NCBI GenBank assembly: GCA_047639475.1
Contig: JBLIOD010000064.1
Location: forward strand, 1-14,291
Direction of reading: 5' to 3'
DNA: 14,291 nt
Source of the DNA: JAAELZ01 sp047639475
GTDB taxonomy: Bacteria > Pseudomonadota > Gammaproteobacteria > Arenicellales > Poriferihabitantaceae
Both the position numbers and the translations under genes were made by a program. Shown here in pieces: positions 6,940 through 14,287 of this stretch (positions are counted from its first letter, which is position 1; every line of letters starts with the position of its first letter). Under the pieces are notes generated by a model. It made no database searches. It worked only from the letters and a program-made list of their open reading frames with translations, and had not been told where the DNA came from.

Positions 6940-9024
6940 ATGACAGAGCTAACCAAGTACAGAAATATCGGTATATTTGCACACGTTGATGCAGGTAAAA
7001 CCACAACAACAGAACGCATTCTAAGCCTCACCGGTAAAATTCACAAAATTGGTGAAGTACACGATGGCGAAGCCACGACTGACTTCATGGACCAAGAGCG
7101 CGAGCGCGGTATCACTATCCAGTCAGCGGCAACCAGCTGTGAGTGGGACGGTCATCGCTTAAACATCATCGACACACCGGGACACGTTGACTTCACTATC
7201 GAAGTATATCGTTCACTTAAAGTACTTGACGGCGGTGTTGGCGTATTCTGTGGTTCTGGTGGTGTTGAGCCACAATCAGAAACAAACTGGCGTTATGCTA
7301 ACGATTCAGAAGTAGCACGTATTATCCTAGTTAACAAACTAGACCGTATGGGCGCAGACTTCTACCGCGTGGTAGATCAAGTAGAAAATGTATTGGGTGC
7401 TAACGCATTGGTCATGGTATTGCCTGTTGGTATCGAAGATGATTTCTCAGGCGTTGTTGACCTGCTAACCCGTGAAGCATGGGTATGGGATGATTCAAGT
7501 GACCCATTGAACTATAAAATCAAGGAAATCCCTGCCGACATGGTCGACAAGGTTGAAGAGTTTCGTGAAAAGTTAGTTGAAACGGCACTAGAGCAAGACG
7601 ACGACGCTATGGAACTTTACCTAGATGGTACAGAGCCAAGCATCGAAACACTCAAAGCGTGTATTCGTAAAGGTACAATCGCACTAGATTTCTTCCCAAC
7701 TTACTGCGGTTCAGCATTCAAAAATAAAGGCATTCAATTAGTACTGAACGCCGTTGTCGATTACTTGCCTAGCCCAACAGAAGTGAAGCCACAACCCGAA
7801 GTTGACCTTGAAGGCAACGAGACAGGAGAGTTTGCACACGTTTCCGTTGACAAGCCTTTGCGCGCGTTAGCATTCAAAATTATGGATGACCGTTTCGGCG
7901 CACTGACTTTTATTCGTATTTACTCAGGTAAATTAGCGAAAGGCACTAGCGTGTTAAACACCTTTACCGGCAAAACTGAACGTATCGGTCGTATCGTAGA
8001 GATGCATGCCGACTCACGCCAAGAATTGGACTCAGCACAAGCTGGTGACATCGTTGCCGTGCTAGGCATGAAGAACGTGCAGACAGGCCACACGTTATGT
8101 GACCCTAACCACCCAGCAACGCTGGAGCCAATGGTTTTCCCAGCCCCTGTTATCTCAATGGCGGTATCGCCTAAAGATAAAAGTGCCTCTGAGAAGCTAG
8201 GTGTCGCGCTGGGTAAGATGATCGCTGAGGATCCTTCATTCCATGTTGAAACTGATCTAGACAGCGGTGAAACTATCCTTAAAGGAATGGGCGAACTACA
8301 CTTAGATATCAAAGTTGATATCTTACGTCGTACTCACGGCGTGGACGTTGAAGTGGGCAAGCCACAGGTTGCTTATCGCGAAACTATTACTAAAACTATC
8401 GAAGACAGCTACACGCACAAGAAGCAAACTGGCGGTTCAGGTCAATTTGGCCGTATCGATTACACTATCTCACCTGGTGAGCCAGGCAGCGGCTTTGTGT
8501 TCGAATCTAAGGTAACAGGTGGTAACGTACCGCGTGAATACTGGCCATCAGTACAAAAAGGCTTCAACATGATGATGGAAGAAGGCGTATTGGCCGGCTT
8601 CCCTTGTTTGGACGTAACCGTCACACTGCAAGACGGCGCATTCCACGCGGTAGATTCATCGCCAATGGCGTTTGAAGCCGCAGCTAAAGGTGCTTACCGT
8701 ACGTCTATCCCGAAGGCAGGCCCTCAGTTAATTGAGCCTATCATGAAGGTAGACGTGTTTACTCCAGAAGACCACGTTGGCGATGTTATCGGCGATTTAA
8801 ATCGACGGCGCGGCGTCATCAAGTCACAAGAGATCAACACCAATGGAGCGCGCATCAAAGCAGGCGTACCGCTAGGTGAAATGTTTGGTTATATTGGTGA
8901 CTTACGCACAATGACTTCAGGCCGTGGTCAGTTCTCAATGGAATTTGAAAACTACATGCCTTGTCCGAAGAACATTTCGGAAGTGGTGATTAAAGAAGTG
9001 AAAGAGCGCAAAGAAAACTCGTAA
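6940..9024 (+). CDS. fusA2: Elongation factor G 2 (second EF-G, stand-alone)
   Basis: This is a cytoplasmic GTPase of the EF-G family, 694 residues, full length. G motifs are visible: AHVDAGKT (14-21), RGITIQSA (56-63), DTPGH (78-82), NKLD (132-135) and a CGSAFKNKG G5 region. Domains II to V follow, with GMGELHLDIK in domain III and SGRGQFSMEF near the end. GVGVFCGSGGVEPQSETNW in the G domain and GEVHDGEATTDFM match the Vibrio-type second EF-G rather than the str-operon FusA. No rpsL, rpsG or tuf is adjacent. Second EF-Gs can act in translocation or ribosome recycling; which applies is unknown. ATG at 6940 is chosen because the family starts 'M-x-x-L-x-KYRNIGIFAHVDAGKT'; an upstream TTG extension of 32 codons is unlike any EF-G. 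A strong terminator follows. Confidence 0.93.
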   Translation: MTELTKYRNIGIFAHVDAGKTTTTERILSLTGKIHKIGEVHDGEATTDFMDQERERGITIQSAATSCEWDGHRLNIIDTPGHVDFTIEVYRSLKVLDGGVGVFCGSGGVEPQSETNWRYANDSEVARIILVNKLDRMGADFYRVVDQVENVLGANALVMVLPVGIEDDFSGVVDLLTREAWVWDDSSDPLNYKIKEIPADMVDKVEEFREKLVETALEQDDDAMELYLDGTEPSIETLKACIRKGTIALDFFPTYCGSAFKNKGIQLVLNAVVDYLPSPTEVKPQPEVDLEGNETGEFAHVSVDKPLRALAFKIMDDRFGALTFIRIYSGKLAKGTSVLNTFTGKTERIGRIVEMHADSRQELDSAQAGDIVAVLGMKNVQTGHTLCDPNHPATLEPMVFPAPVISMAVSPKDKSASEKLGVALGKMIAEDPSFHVETDLDSGETILKGMGELHLDIKVDILRRTHGVDVEVGKPQVAYRETITKTIEDSYTHKKQTGGSGQFGRIDYTISPGEPGSGFVFESKVTGGNVPREYWPSVQKGFNMMMEEGVLAGFPCLDVTVTLQDGAFHAVDSSPMAFEAAAKGAYRTSIPKAGPQLIEPIMKVDVFTPEDHVGDVIGDLNRRRGVIKSQEINTNGARIKAGVPLGEMFGYIGDLRTMTSGRGQFSMEFENYMPCPKNISEVVIKEVKERKENS

Positions 9025-9047
9025 GCTCACTTCTTTATGAGCAAATG

Positions 9048-9073
9048 AAAGCCTCGCTTAGCGGGGCTTTTTT
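9048..9073 (+). terminator. Rho-independent terminator of fusA2
   Basis: AAAGCCTCGC (9048-9057) and GCGGGGCTTT (9061-9070) form a ten-pair stem with one G-T pair and a TTA loop. The stem's closing T run continues into three more T residues. It lies 24 bp after the fusA2 stop. Confidence 0.92.
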
Positions 9074-9134
9074 ATGTCAATTAACTCTGAAATATTATAA
9101 ATGCTGTAATCAACTAAGAATAAAAGATCGCCTT

Positions 9135-9541
9135 TTATTTATTAACATACAGCCCTTCTAACTCTCCAAAGCTTGACTTACTTATCCAATCAGATTTTGG
9201 CAGCACTTGGTCTTTTGCAAAGCCGTCGGTATTGAACGCTAACACTCGACTATCACCTAAGCACTTTTCAGCCAAAATCTTAATATCTCGTTTTCCGTTA
9301 TAAAGATCAAAGCCCGGTGAATCTATCCCCTGAAAAAACTCTTAGCCATTAACTTCATAAGGAGTTGGGTTTACCAATGGTCCCGCCATACTATTGATCA
9401 ACGGGTCAAAAGCTTGTGGACACTCATAATCCATGTCTGCATATACCCCGCCGTAGTAGTGCACCACCAGATAACGAATCGCATCAGCACGTTGAATATT
9501 ATAGGGATAATCATATCTCCAGCAAGTGATGGACGTTCTGA
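9135..9541 (-). pseudogene. GT32-like glycosyltransferase remnant with unrecognised C-terminal segment
   Basis: The frame from about 9535 reads YPYNIQRADAIRYLVVHYYGGVYADMDYECPQAFDPL in two stretches, the classic core of sugar-binding-region (GT32/OCH1-like) glycosyltransferases. Its Asp-Met-Asp (codons at 9429-9437) is the nucleotide-sugar and metal-binding DXD. Everything N-terminal to this core is missing: upstream the DNA switches straight into a histidine kinase sequence in another frame. In the same frame a TAA at 9342-9344 follows. Beyond it the frame stays open for another 66 codons to the TAA at 9135-9137, containing GIDSPGFDLY and CLGDSRVLAFNTDGF. That tail faintly recalls PAN/apple-type segments, but I do not recognise it with confidence. 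No ribosome binding site or plausible start exists, so it is a non-functional remnant. Confidence 0.75.
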
Positions 9542-10042
9542 GCAACCAATGCTTTGTACCCATTGCGTTTGAGAATATCCACCGAAAGCTCTTGCAGTAA
9601 CAGCTCATCATCAATCACCAAAATGGTTTCACTGCCAGAATTTCTCAACAACTCATCATGAATAACTTTATCTGAACTCAGTTTGGGGTCTCCGCTGTAA
9701 CGGGGAATGAGTATCGTAAATACCGTTCCGGCTCCAATCGTTGAAGAAACCGAGATTGCACCATTTGATTGCTTAACAAAGCCATACACTTGGCTGAGAC
9801 CCAAGCCCGTCCCGTCTTTACCTTTGGTTGTATAAAATGGGTCAAATATTTGACCTTGTGCTTCGGCGCTAATGCCCTCACCGTTATCGGCAATGGTTAG
9901 CTTTACATGTTCCCCAGCTGAAAGATTGGTCGCCTTGATATCCGCAGTCCTAATATGACGTTAGCCGCAGCTACGGCTAACACACCGCCATTTGGCATTG
10001 CGTGCATTGCGTGCATAGCGTGCATAGCGTTGATACATAGGT
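9511..10042 (-). pseudogene. Internal fragment of a hybrid sensor histidine kinase (N box to start of receiver)
   Basis: Read on the minus strand, the fragment begins at LCINA, the end of the HATPase N box, near 10041. It continues through AMPNGGVLAVAAANVIL, then after a one-base frameshift near 9950 through TADIKATNLSAGEHVKL. The G1 box DNGEGI, the F-box FDPFYTTKG and the G2 box GTGLGLSQVYGF follow, and then the start of a receiver domain, ETILVIDDE with the acidic pair. It breaks off after RNGYKALVAQN at about 9535, where the glycosyltransferase sequence takes over; the open frame itself runs on to a TGA at 9511. The sensor, the phosphoacceptor His, and most of the receiver including its phospho-Asp are gone. 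The N box carries a tandem expansion (9995-10030). It cannot be a working kinase. Confidence 0.82.
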
Positions 10043-10249
10043 CACGCCATTGTGTGAGTATCTAAGCCTCGACAACCCGGCTTTGGGCATTTCAGAAAAA
10101 CAGGAAACAGGGTCGTATCCGTGCAGCGCGACACCCGATTGAGAAACGTTGTATTCTTCTTCAGCCTTGGTGACATACGATATCAAGAGTATTGATAACA
10201 ATAGTAAGCCGCTTAATCTAACCGTAAGGCCGTGATAGGTATTGGTCAT
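9977..10249 (-). pseudogene. Truncated YHS-domain protein (5' part of gene)
   Basis: An ATG at 10249 opens a frame with a hydrophobic export segment (residues about 11-25, LSGLLLLSILLIS), then NVSQSGVALHGYDPVSCF and YSHNGVTY. These are the beginning of an exported YHS-domain protein, normally around 150 residues with an N-terminal signal. The YHS match stops at Tyr71 (about 10037). The remaining 19 codons are the out-of-frame reading of the adjoining kinase N-box repeat, giving TLC and TQC triplets, ending in a TAG at 9977. The second half of the YHS domain, with its conserved Tyr/Cys-rich end, is absent. The start and signal are intact, so a truncated secreted peptide could still be made, but the fold cannot form. 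Confidence 0.75.
9995..10030. repeat. 9-bp tandem repeat (4 copies) within the kinase N-box remnant
   Basis: The plus strand shows GCATTGCGT twice, then GCATAGCGT twice. In the kinase frame on the minus strand each unit encodes Ala-Met-His, so the usual NA-x-x-AMPNGG has become a run of Ala-Met-His triplets with two extra units. The expansion preserves the frame. Confidence 0.85.
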
Positions 10250-10421
10250 AAAGAGTCATTTCCGGGGCAGTTGAATACTAAAGTTGAGAAACACTCGACG
10301 CTAATTAAAGGCGATATTTACTACGACCAAACCAGAATCAGGTAGGTTCCTTATTATCGATAAACACAAGAGATTAAATTAGAAGTTGTAATGGGAAGCC
10401 CCAAACTTCCTAGGTTAACTG

Positions 10422-10441
10422 AGCGTCATTCCGACGACGCT
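10422..10441. terminator. Weak stem-loop downstream of the LysR gene
   Basis: AGCGTC (10422-10427) and GACGCT (10436-10441) pair around an eight-base loop, 26 bases beyond the regulator's stop codon. There is no T tract in the minus-strand direction, so it is at best a weak terminator. Apart from this the 10250-10466 gap shows nothing I can name. Confidence 0.25.
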
Positions 10442-10466
10442 TTACAGCTGTTTTATTTAAACTGCA

Positions 10467-11414
10467 TCAATCTAACTCTTGCTTTAACCAGGCCGTAAAC
10501 GCGTTCACTTTCGTTGTCTGATTCGAATCGACTATTTTATGCACCAAATAGTATGCATGGCCAGTTTTTACGCTGTGTTTCGTAGGAGCAACGAGGCGTT
10601 TAGCTTCTATTAATTCATTCACTATGTAACTCCAACCCAGCGCAAACCCTTTGCCGTTCGCGGCCGCTGCTATCACCGAGTGATAGGAGTTTGATTTAAA
10701 TATGATATCAAGGTTGCTACATGGGTGACCCATTTCTGTAAACCAAATAGTCCAGTTCAGCCACTCTGTTTTTTCAAAAGACAGGTCTAGCAGTTTGGCT
10801 TTACCGATTTCCCCTAAACTGATGTCAGATTCATTCTCGGTAAGATAGTCAGGAGAACACACTGGGAATATTTCTTCGTCGAACAGATAAACCGCCTCAA
10901 AACCTGGCCATTTACCATTACCAAGCACCAATGCAACGTCATTATCAGCCGAAAACCATTCTTCAGCTGAATCGGTGGAAGTTAGGTTTAACCGCGTGTC
11001 AGGAAAGGCCCGCATCAGGCTATTTAACCGTGGTTTAAGCCAGAAATCGTGAAACGCCACATTCGAGCAAATATTTAGTGAATTCACTGTCTTGTCGCCC
11101 TTAATGGATTCACCTACCGCCACGAGGTGTCGTAGCGCAATTACCACGCTGTTGTAATACTCTACCCCGCTGGGATTAAGTTCAATAGAACGATGGCTTC
11201 GTGTGAATAACGCCAGCTCCAAGCTTTCTTCTAAAGTGCGTACGCGATGGCTGATCGCAGACTGCGTCAGGTTTAACTCTTCACTCGCTAAGGCAAAGCT
11301 CTCATGCCGTGCTGACGCTTCAAAAGCGATTAGGCTTTGTAGATTCGGCAGATAAGCCCTGAAATTTCTTACCGCGCCGCTGCTATCAATTCCTTTTGAG
11401 TTAGACTTCTTCAT
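10467..11414 (-). CDS. LysR-family transcriptional regulator (GcvA/AmpR-like branch)
   Basis: This is a DNA-binding regulator of 315 residues, the usual length for the family. The N-terminal winged helix-turn-helix is clear: LPNLQSLIAFEASARH (22-37), then SFALASEELNLTQSAISHRV (39-58), followed by the wing and PSG at 81-83. The remainder is the LysR substrate-binding fold with the co-inducer site. The LPxLxSLxAFEAxARHxSFxxAAxEL pattern is typical of GcvA-like regulators of amino-acid and amine metabolism. ATG at 11414 is chosen over a TTG two codons upstream because AGAG sits seven bases before the ATG. It lies immediately downstream of, and in the same direction as, the dehydrogenase gene, so it probably controls that gene. 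A hairpin spans the intergenic gap and contains this ribosome binding site. Confidence 0.92.
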   Translation of the reverse strand: MKKSNSKGIDSSGAVRNFRAYLPNLQSLIAFEASARHESFALASEELNLTQSAISHRVRTLEESLELALFTRSHRSIELNPSGVEYYNSVVIALRHLVAVGESIKGDKTVNSLNICSNVAFHDFWLKPRLNSLMRAFPDTRLNLTSTDSAEEWFSADNDVALVLGNGKWPGFEAVYLFDEEIFPVCSPDYLTENESDISLGEIGKAKLLDLSFEKTEWLNWTIWFTEMGHPCSNLDIIFKSNSYHSVIAAAANGKGFALGWSYIVNELIEAKRLVAPTKHSVKTGHAYYLVHKIVDSNQTTKVNAFTAWLKQELD

Positions 11415-11421
11415 TTTCAAG

Positions 11422-11461
11422 CTCTAAGTGCCAGCAAATCAGTTATTGCAAGCACTTAGAG
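11422..11461 (-). promoter_or_regulatory. Intergenic hairpin covering the LysR ribosome binding site
   Basis: CTCTAAGTGC (11422-11431) and GCACTTAGAG (11452-11461) are a perfect 10-bp inverted repeat. Inside it, GCAA (11434-11437) pairs with TTGC (11446-11449) after a 2x2 mismatch, giving 14 pairs around an eight-base loop. On the minus-strand transcript the hairpin starts about ten bases after the dehydrogenase stop. Its 3' arm ends in AGAG, seven bases before the LysR ATG, so folding would hide the ribosome binding site. No T tract follows, which argues against a simple terminator. The dyad could instead be an operator. Confidence 0.65.
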
Positions 11462-11470
11462 AAATCAGTT

Positions 11471-14035
11471 CTAGCTTTTAGGCAGTAGATTTTCAGGGTC
11501 ATAAAGCGGTGCATAGCCCACACCTTTGACTTCAATCGGGAAAGGCTCATCAAAATACTCCATGATGAGTTTTTTACCGACGACTGCATATTCTTTTGGA
11601 AGATAACCCAAGGCAATATTTGCGCCAACGGTGGGGCCATAAGTAATGCTTGTAATGAACGAGCGTCTGCCCTTCTCATCAACCGGCACTTCGTTTGTTT
11701 CCGGGTCGATAATCGGCCATTGACCTATGGGGTAACGGGCCACGCCTTTGGCATCGATGTTGTCTGTCATCACCATGGTGCATAAGTACGCACACTGAGT
11801 CTCTAAAGCCTTTTGCGCGACGAAATGTTCTTTACCGCAGAAGTCGGCCTTTTTAACAGTTGGTCGCGCTAGCCCGGTTTCAAACAAGTTGTAGTCGGTT
11901 AATAAATCAGCATTTTGTAGACGCAAACTCTTTTCTAAACGCCGGCTATTGGCGTACGTTTCGATACCCACTGGCACGGCGCCCTGTGCGTAAACCAAAT
12001 CCCACAAACTCAAGCCGTAGCTAAACGGCACGTGTAGCTCCCAACCTTGCTCACCCACGTACGAAATTCTAAAGGCCATCACAGGTATGCCGCCCAAAGT
12101 GATGTTCTTAGTTGAAGCAAACTTGAAGTTATCTTCGTCTAAATCTTCAGGAGTGTCAGCAATTGCTTGTAATATCTTACGCGCGTTAGGGCCCCAGACA
12201 CCTAAACAAGCCATATGATCACTGCGGTCTTCAATATGAACTGTCCAATCATTGTCTTGCGCGGTGCGCTTTAGCCACACCATGTCTCTATGACCGGCAT
12301 CCGCTCCATCTATCATGCGGTAGTGTTGCTCGCCCATACGAATAACGGTTAAATCAGCGCGTACGCCGCCATCAGGCGTCAAGAAATGGGTATATACGCC
12401 CTTGCCAATGGCTGTTTTACCGCCCACCTTAGAAACACAGACCCACTCCATCAACTTTTCAGCGTCTGCACCCATAATATCAACTACCGCAAAATGCGAT
12501 AGGTTGAACATCCCCACATTTTCAGACATCGCCAAATGCTCGGCATTAGACACTCTCCAGAAGTGGCGATTGTCCCATTCGTTTTCACGTACGGGCACTT
12601 TGTCGCCATATTTTTCTAGTAAATGCTCGTTTGAAGCGTAACCATGTGCCCGCTCCCAACCCGCCAGTTCCATAAAGTGACCGCCCAATTCTTTCTCACG
12701 TGGCCAAAAAGGGCTACGACGAAGACCGCGACCCTCAGAATACGGCTCACGCGTGTGAACCGCTGGGTTATAAATTTTAAAGGCCGACTCATAACAACGG
12801 TTATGAATATAGCTCGGTGTTTTTTGAATCGGATAATAACGCGCCACGTCCATCGCATTAATATCGATGCAGGTACTGCCGTCAGTCATCATGTCGGCTA
12901 GCAACTTGCCTACGCCCGGTCCGTCTTTCACCCAAACTGCTTCTGCGTACCATAGGCCGCGCGTCTCAGGTGATTCACCCACAGATGGTCCGCCATCAGC
13001 GGTTACTTGTAATAAGCCGTTAAACGAACGCTTATCGTCCCAACCAAGTTCACCCAGAATAGGCGTTAATTCAATTGCCCGTTCTAAGGCGTCCATCACA
13101 TGGTCTATCTCTAAATCACGTTGTGAAGGCGACCAATGCGACTCGCCTTTTTCTAACAAATCTTTTGGGTGACACAAACGTGGGTCTTTTTCTTCGTAGT
13201 AGCCCCACTCAATCATGCCGCCTTCGGCTGTTTTAGGGTCGCCGGTATCACGCAAATAAGCCGAGTTACCTTGATCACGCAGCAGCGGATAACCAATATC
13301 CTTACCCGTGCCTTCAAATTCATTGAAAGGGCCAAAGAAACATAAAGGATGGTCAACGGGCATGATCGGCAAATCTTCACCGGCCATTTGTGCGATTAAC
13401 CTGCCCCACAAACCCGCACTAACCACCACATGTGATGTGGCGATATAACCTCGGCTGGTTTCTACGCCCTTAATACGGCCGTTTTCAATGTCTAGTCCAG
13501 TCGCCGATGTATTGGCAAAAGAAGCAAGGTGGCCTGTGGCTACCGCCATGTCTACCAACTCACCTGCTACCGTTTGAGATCGCGGCTTAACCAAGCCTGC
13601 ATCCGGATCCCATAGCGCGCCTTGAATCATGCTTTCTTCAAGCAGCGGAAATTTCTCTTTCGCCTCACTGGCTGTAATCATGCGAGCTCTATTGCCAAAG
13701 GCCTTGCTCGAACCAACACGCCGCTTTAGCTCTTCCATTCGGCCATCATCGTCAATACGCGCGACTTCTAAACCGCCTACTCTGTCATAGCGGCCCATTT
13801 TGTCAAAGAAATCAACGCTATATTTTGTGGTGTAACAAGTTAGCTGGTCATTCGCTGTGTTGTACACAAAATCAGAAGCATGCGAGGTAGAGCCGATATC
13901 GGTAGGAATCGAAGATTTATCGATACCAACGATATTCGTCCAGCCCCTTTCAACTAGATGGTGGGCAACAGATGAACCAACAATACCGCCTAAACCAATA
14001 ATGACGACATCTGCGCTTTCGGGAAATTCAGCCAT
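11471..14035 (-). CDS. FAD-dependent dimethylglycine/sarcosine dehydrogenase-like enzyme with folate-binding GcvT domain
   Basis: This 854-residue cytoplasmic flavoenzyme is predicted to oxidatively demethylate a methylated glycine or similar amine and pass the one-carbon unit to tetrahydrofolate. The Rossmann motif VVIIGLGGIVGSS is at 10-22. GSTSHAS (48-54) places His52 where related dehydrogenases attach FAD covalently, and His229 in PVDHPL matches the conserved active-site His. The DAO domain spans about 8-385 and the central FAO_M linker about 395-445 (ending GRGLRRSPFW). The GcvT folate domain is about 446-725 (GGVRADLTVIRM, YVGEQGWELHVP) and its C-terminal barrel about 745-840. Residues 335-380 (NGLLQVTADGGPSVGE...VKDGPGVG) diverge from the usual NGPE...GGxG pattern, so the true substrate is uncertain. 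ATG at 14035 is preceded by GGAAAAG at good spacing. No electron-transfer flavoprotein or folate gene is adjacent; LysR follows. Confidence 0.9.
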   Translation of the reverse strand: MAEFPESADVVIIGLGGIVGSSVAHHLVERGWTNIVGIDKSSIPTDIGSTSHASDFVYNTANDQLTCYTTKYSVDFFDKMGRYDRVGGLEVARIDDDGRMEELKRRVGSSKAFGNRARMITASEAKEKFPLLEESMIQGALWDPDAGLVKPRSQTVAGELVDMAVATGHLASFANTSATGLDIENGRIKGVETSRGYIATSHVVVSAGLWGRLIAQMAGEDLPIMPVDHPLCFFGPFNEFEGTGKDIGYPLLRDQGNSAYLRDTGDPKTAEGGMIEWGYYEEKDPRLCHPKDLLEKGESHWSPSQRDLEIDHVMDALERAIELTPILGELGWDDKRSFNGLLQVTADGGPSVGESPETRGLWYAEAVWVKDGPGVGKLLADMMTDGSTCIDINAMDVARYYPIQKTPSYIHNRCYESAFKIYNPAVHTREPYSEGRGLRRSPFWPREKELGGHFMELAGWERAHGYASNEHLLEKYGDKVPVRENEWDNRHFWRVSNAEHLAMSENVGMFNLSHFAVVDIMGADAEKLMEWVCVSKVGGKTAIGKGVYTHFLTPDGGVRADLTVIRMGEQHYRMIDGADAGHRDMVWLKRTAQDNDWTVHIEDRSDHMACLGVWGPNARKILQAIADTPEDLDEDNFKFASTKNITLGGIPVMAFRISYVGEQGWELHVPFSYGLSLWDLVYAQGAVPVGIETYANSRRLEKSLRLQNADLLTDYNLFETGLARPTVKKADFCGKEHFVAQKALETQCAYLCTMVMTDNIDAKGVARYPIGQWPIIDPETNEVPVDEKGRRSFITSITYGPTVGANIALGYLPKEYAVVGKKLIMEYFDEPFPIEVKGVGYAPLYDPENLLPKS

Positions 14036-14114
14036 ACTTCTTTTCCAATGATAATTACTAAATAGGGTAAAAATAGTGAAGCGATCTAAAACAGACCACT
14101 CGCCGTTCCCAAGA

Positions 14115-14157
14115 AAATCTAACTTGGGCGTTCAGGGTTCGATTTTAGGTTAGATTT
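14115..14157. promoter_or_regulatory. 9-bp inverted repeat upstream of the dehydrogenase gene (candidate operator)
   Basis: AAATCTAAC (14115-14123) and GTTAGATTT (14149-14157) are perfect inverted arms separated by 25 bases, 80 to 122 bp upstream of the dehydrogenase start. This is where a LysR-type activator would be expected to bind. A further partial match (GATTTT, 14141-14146) lies inside the spacer. It could equally be a hairpin in a leader transcript. The rest of 14036-14291 shows no gene. Confidence 0.45.
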
Positions 14158-14257
14158 CATCGGCTTCCTATCCTGTATTCGAAGTTAAACCTGCTTAAAC
14201 GCGACTTAGTGGGTTTGTAGGTGAGTAGACCGCGAAGTAATGGTATTTTTAAGATAC

Positions 14258-14287
14258 TTATCATCTTTCCTTTATCGTCGCTATAAT
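14258..14287 (+). promoter_or_regulatory. Possible outward promoter at the right edge
   Basis: TTATCA (14258-14263), an 18-bp spacer and a perfect TATAAT (14282-14287) point rightward out of the window. This suggests that a gene divergent from the dehydrogenase begins beyond the edge. Confidence 0.35.

Noticed and set aside
9678..9893. 71-codon minus-strand frame overlapping the kinase remnant
   Set aside because: It is an alternate-frame reading of the HATPase G1/G2 region, whose true frame gives clear kinase motifs.
9960..9981. Eight-base perfect inverted repeat (GTTAGCCG / CGGCTAAC), at first sight like an integron attC core or a terminator
   Set aside because: The bases do not fit the attC consensus (GTTRRRY). 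The stretch reads smoothly as the kinase coding segment LAVAAANV in the frame that continues from the N box, so the palindrome is probably a coincidence of coding sequence.
12402..13172. Several 79-101 codon plus- and minus-strand frames within the dehydrogenase gene
   Set aside because: All are antisense or shifted readings of a long, well-supported coding region and show no motifs of their own.
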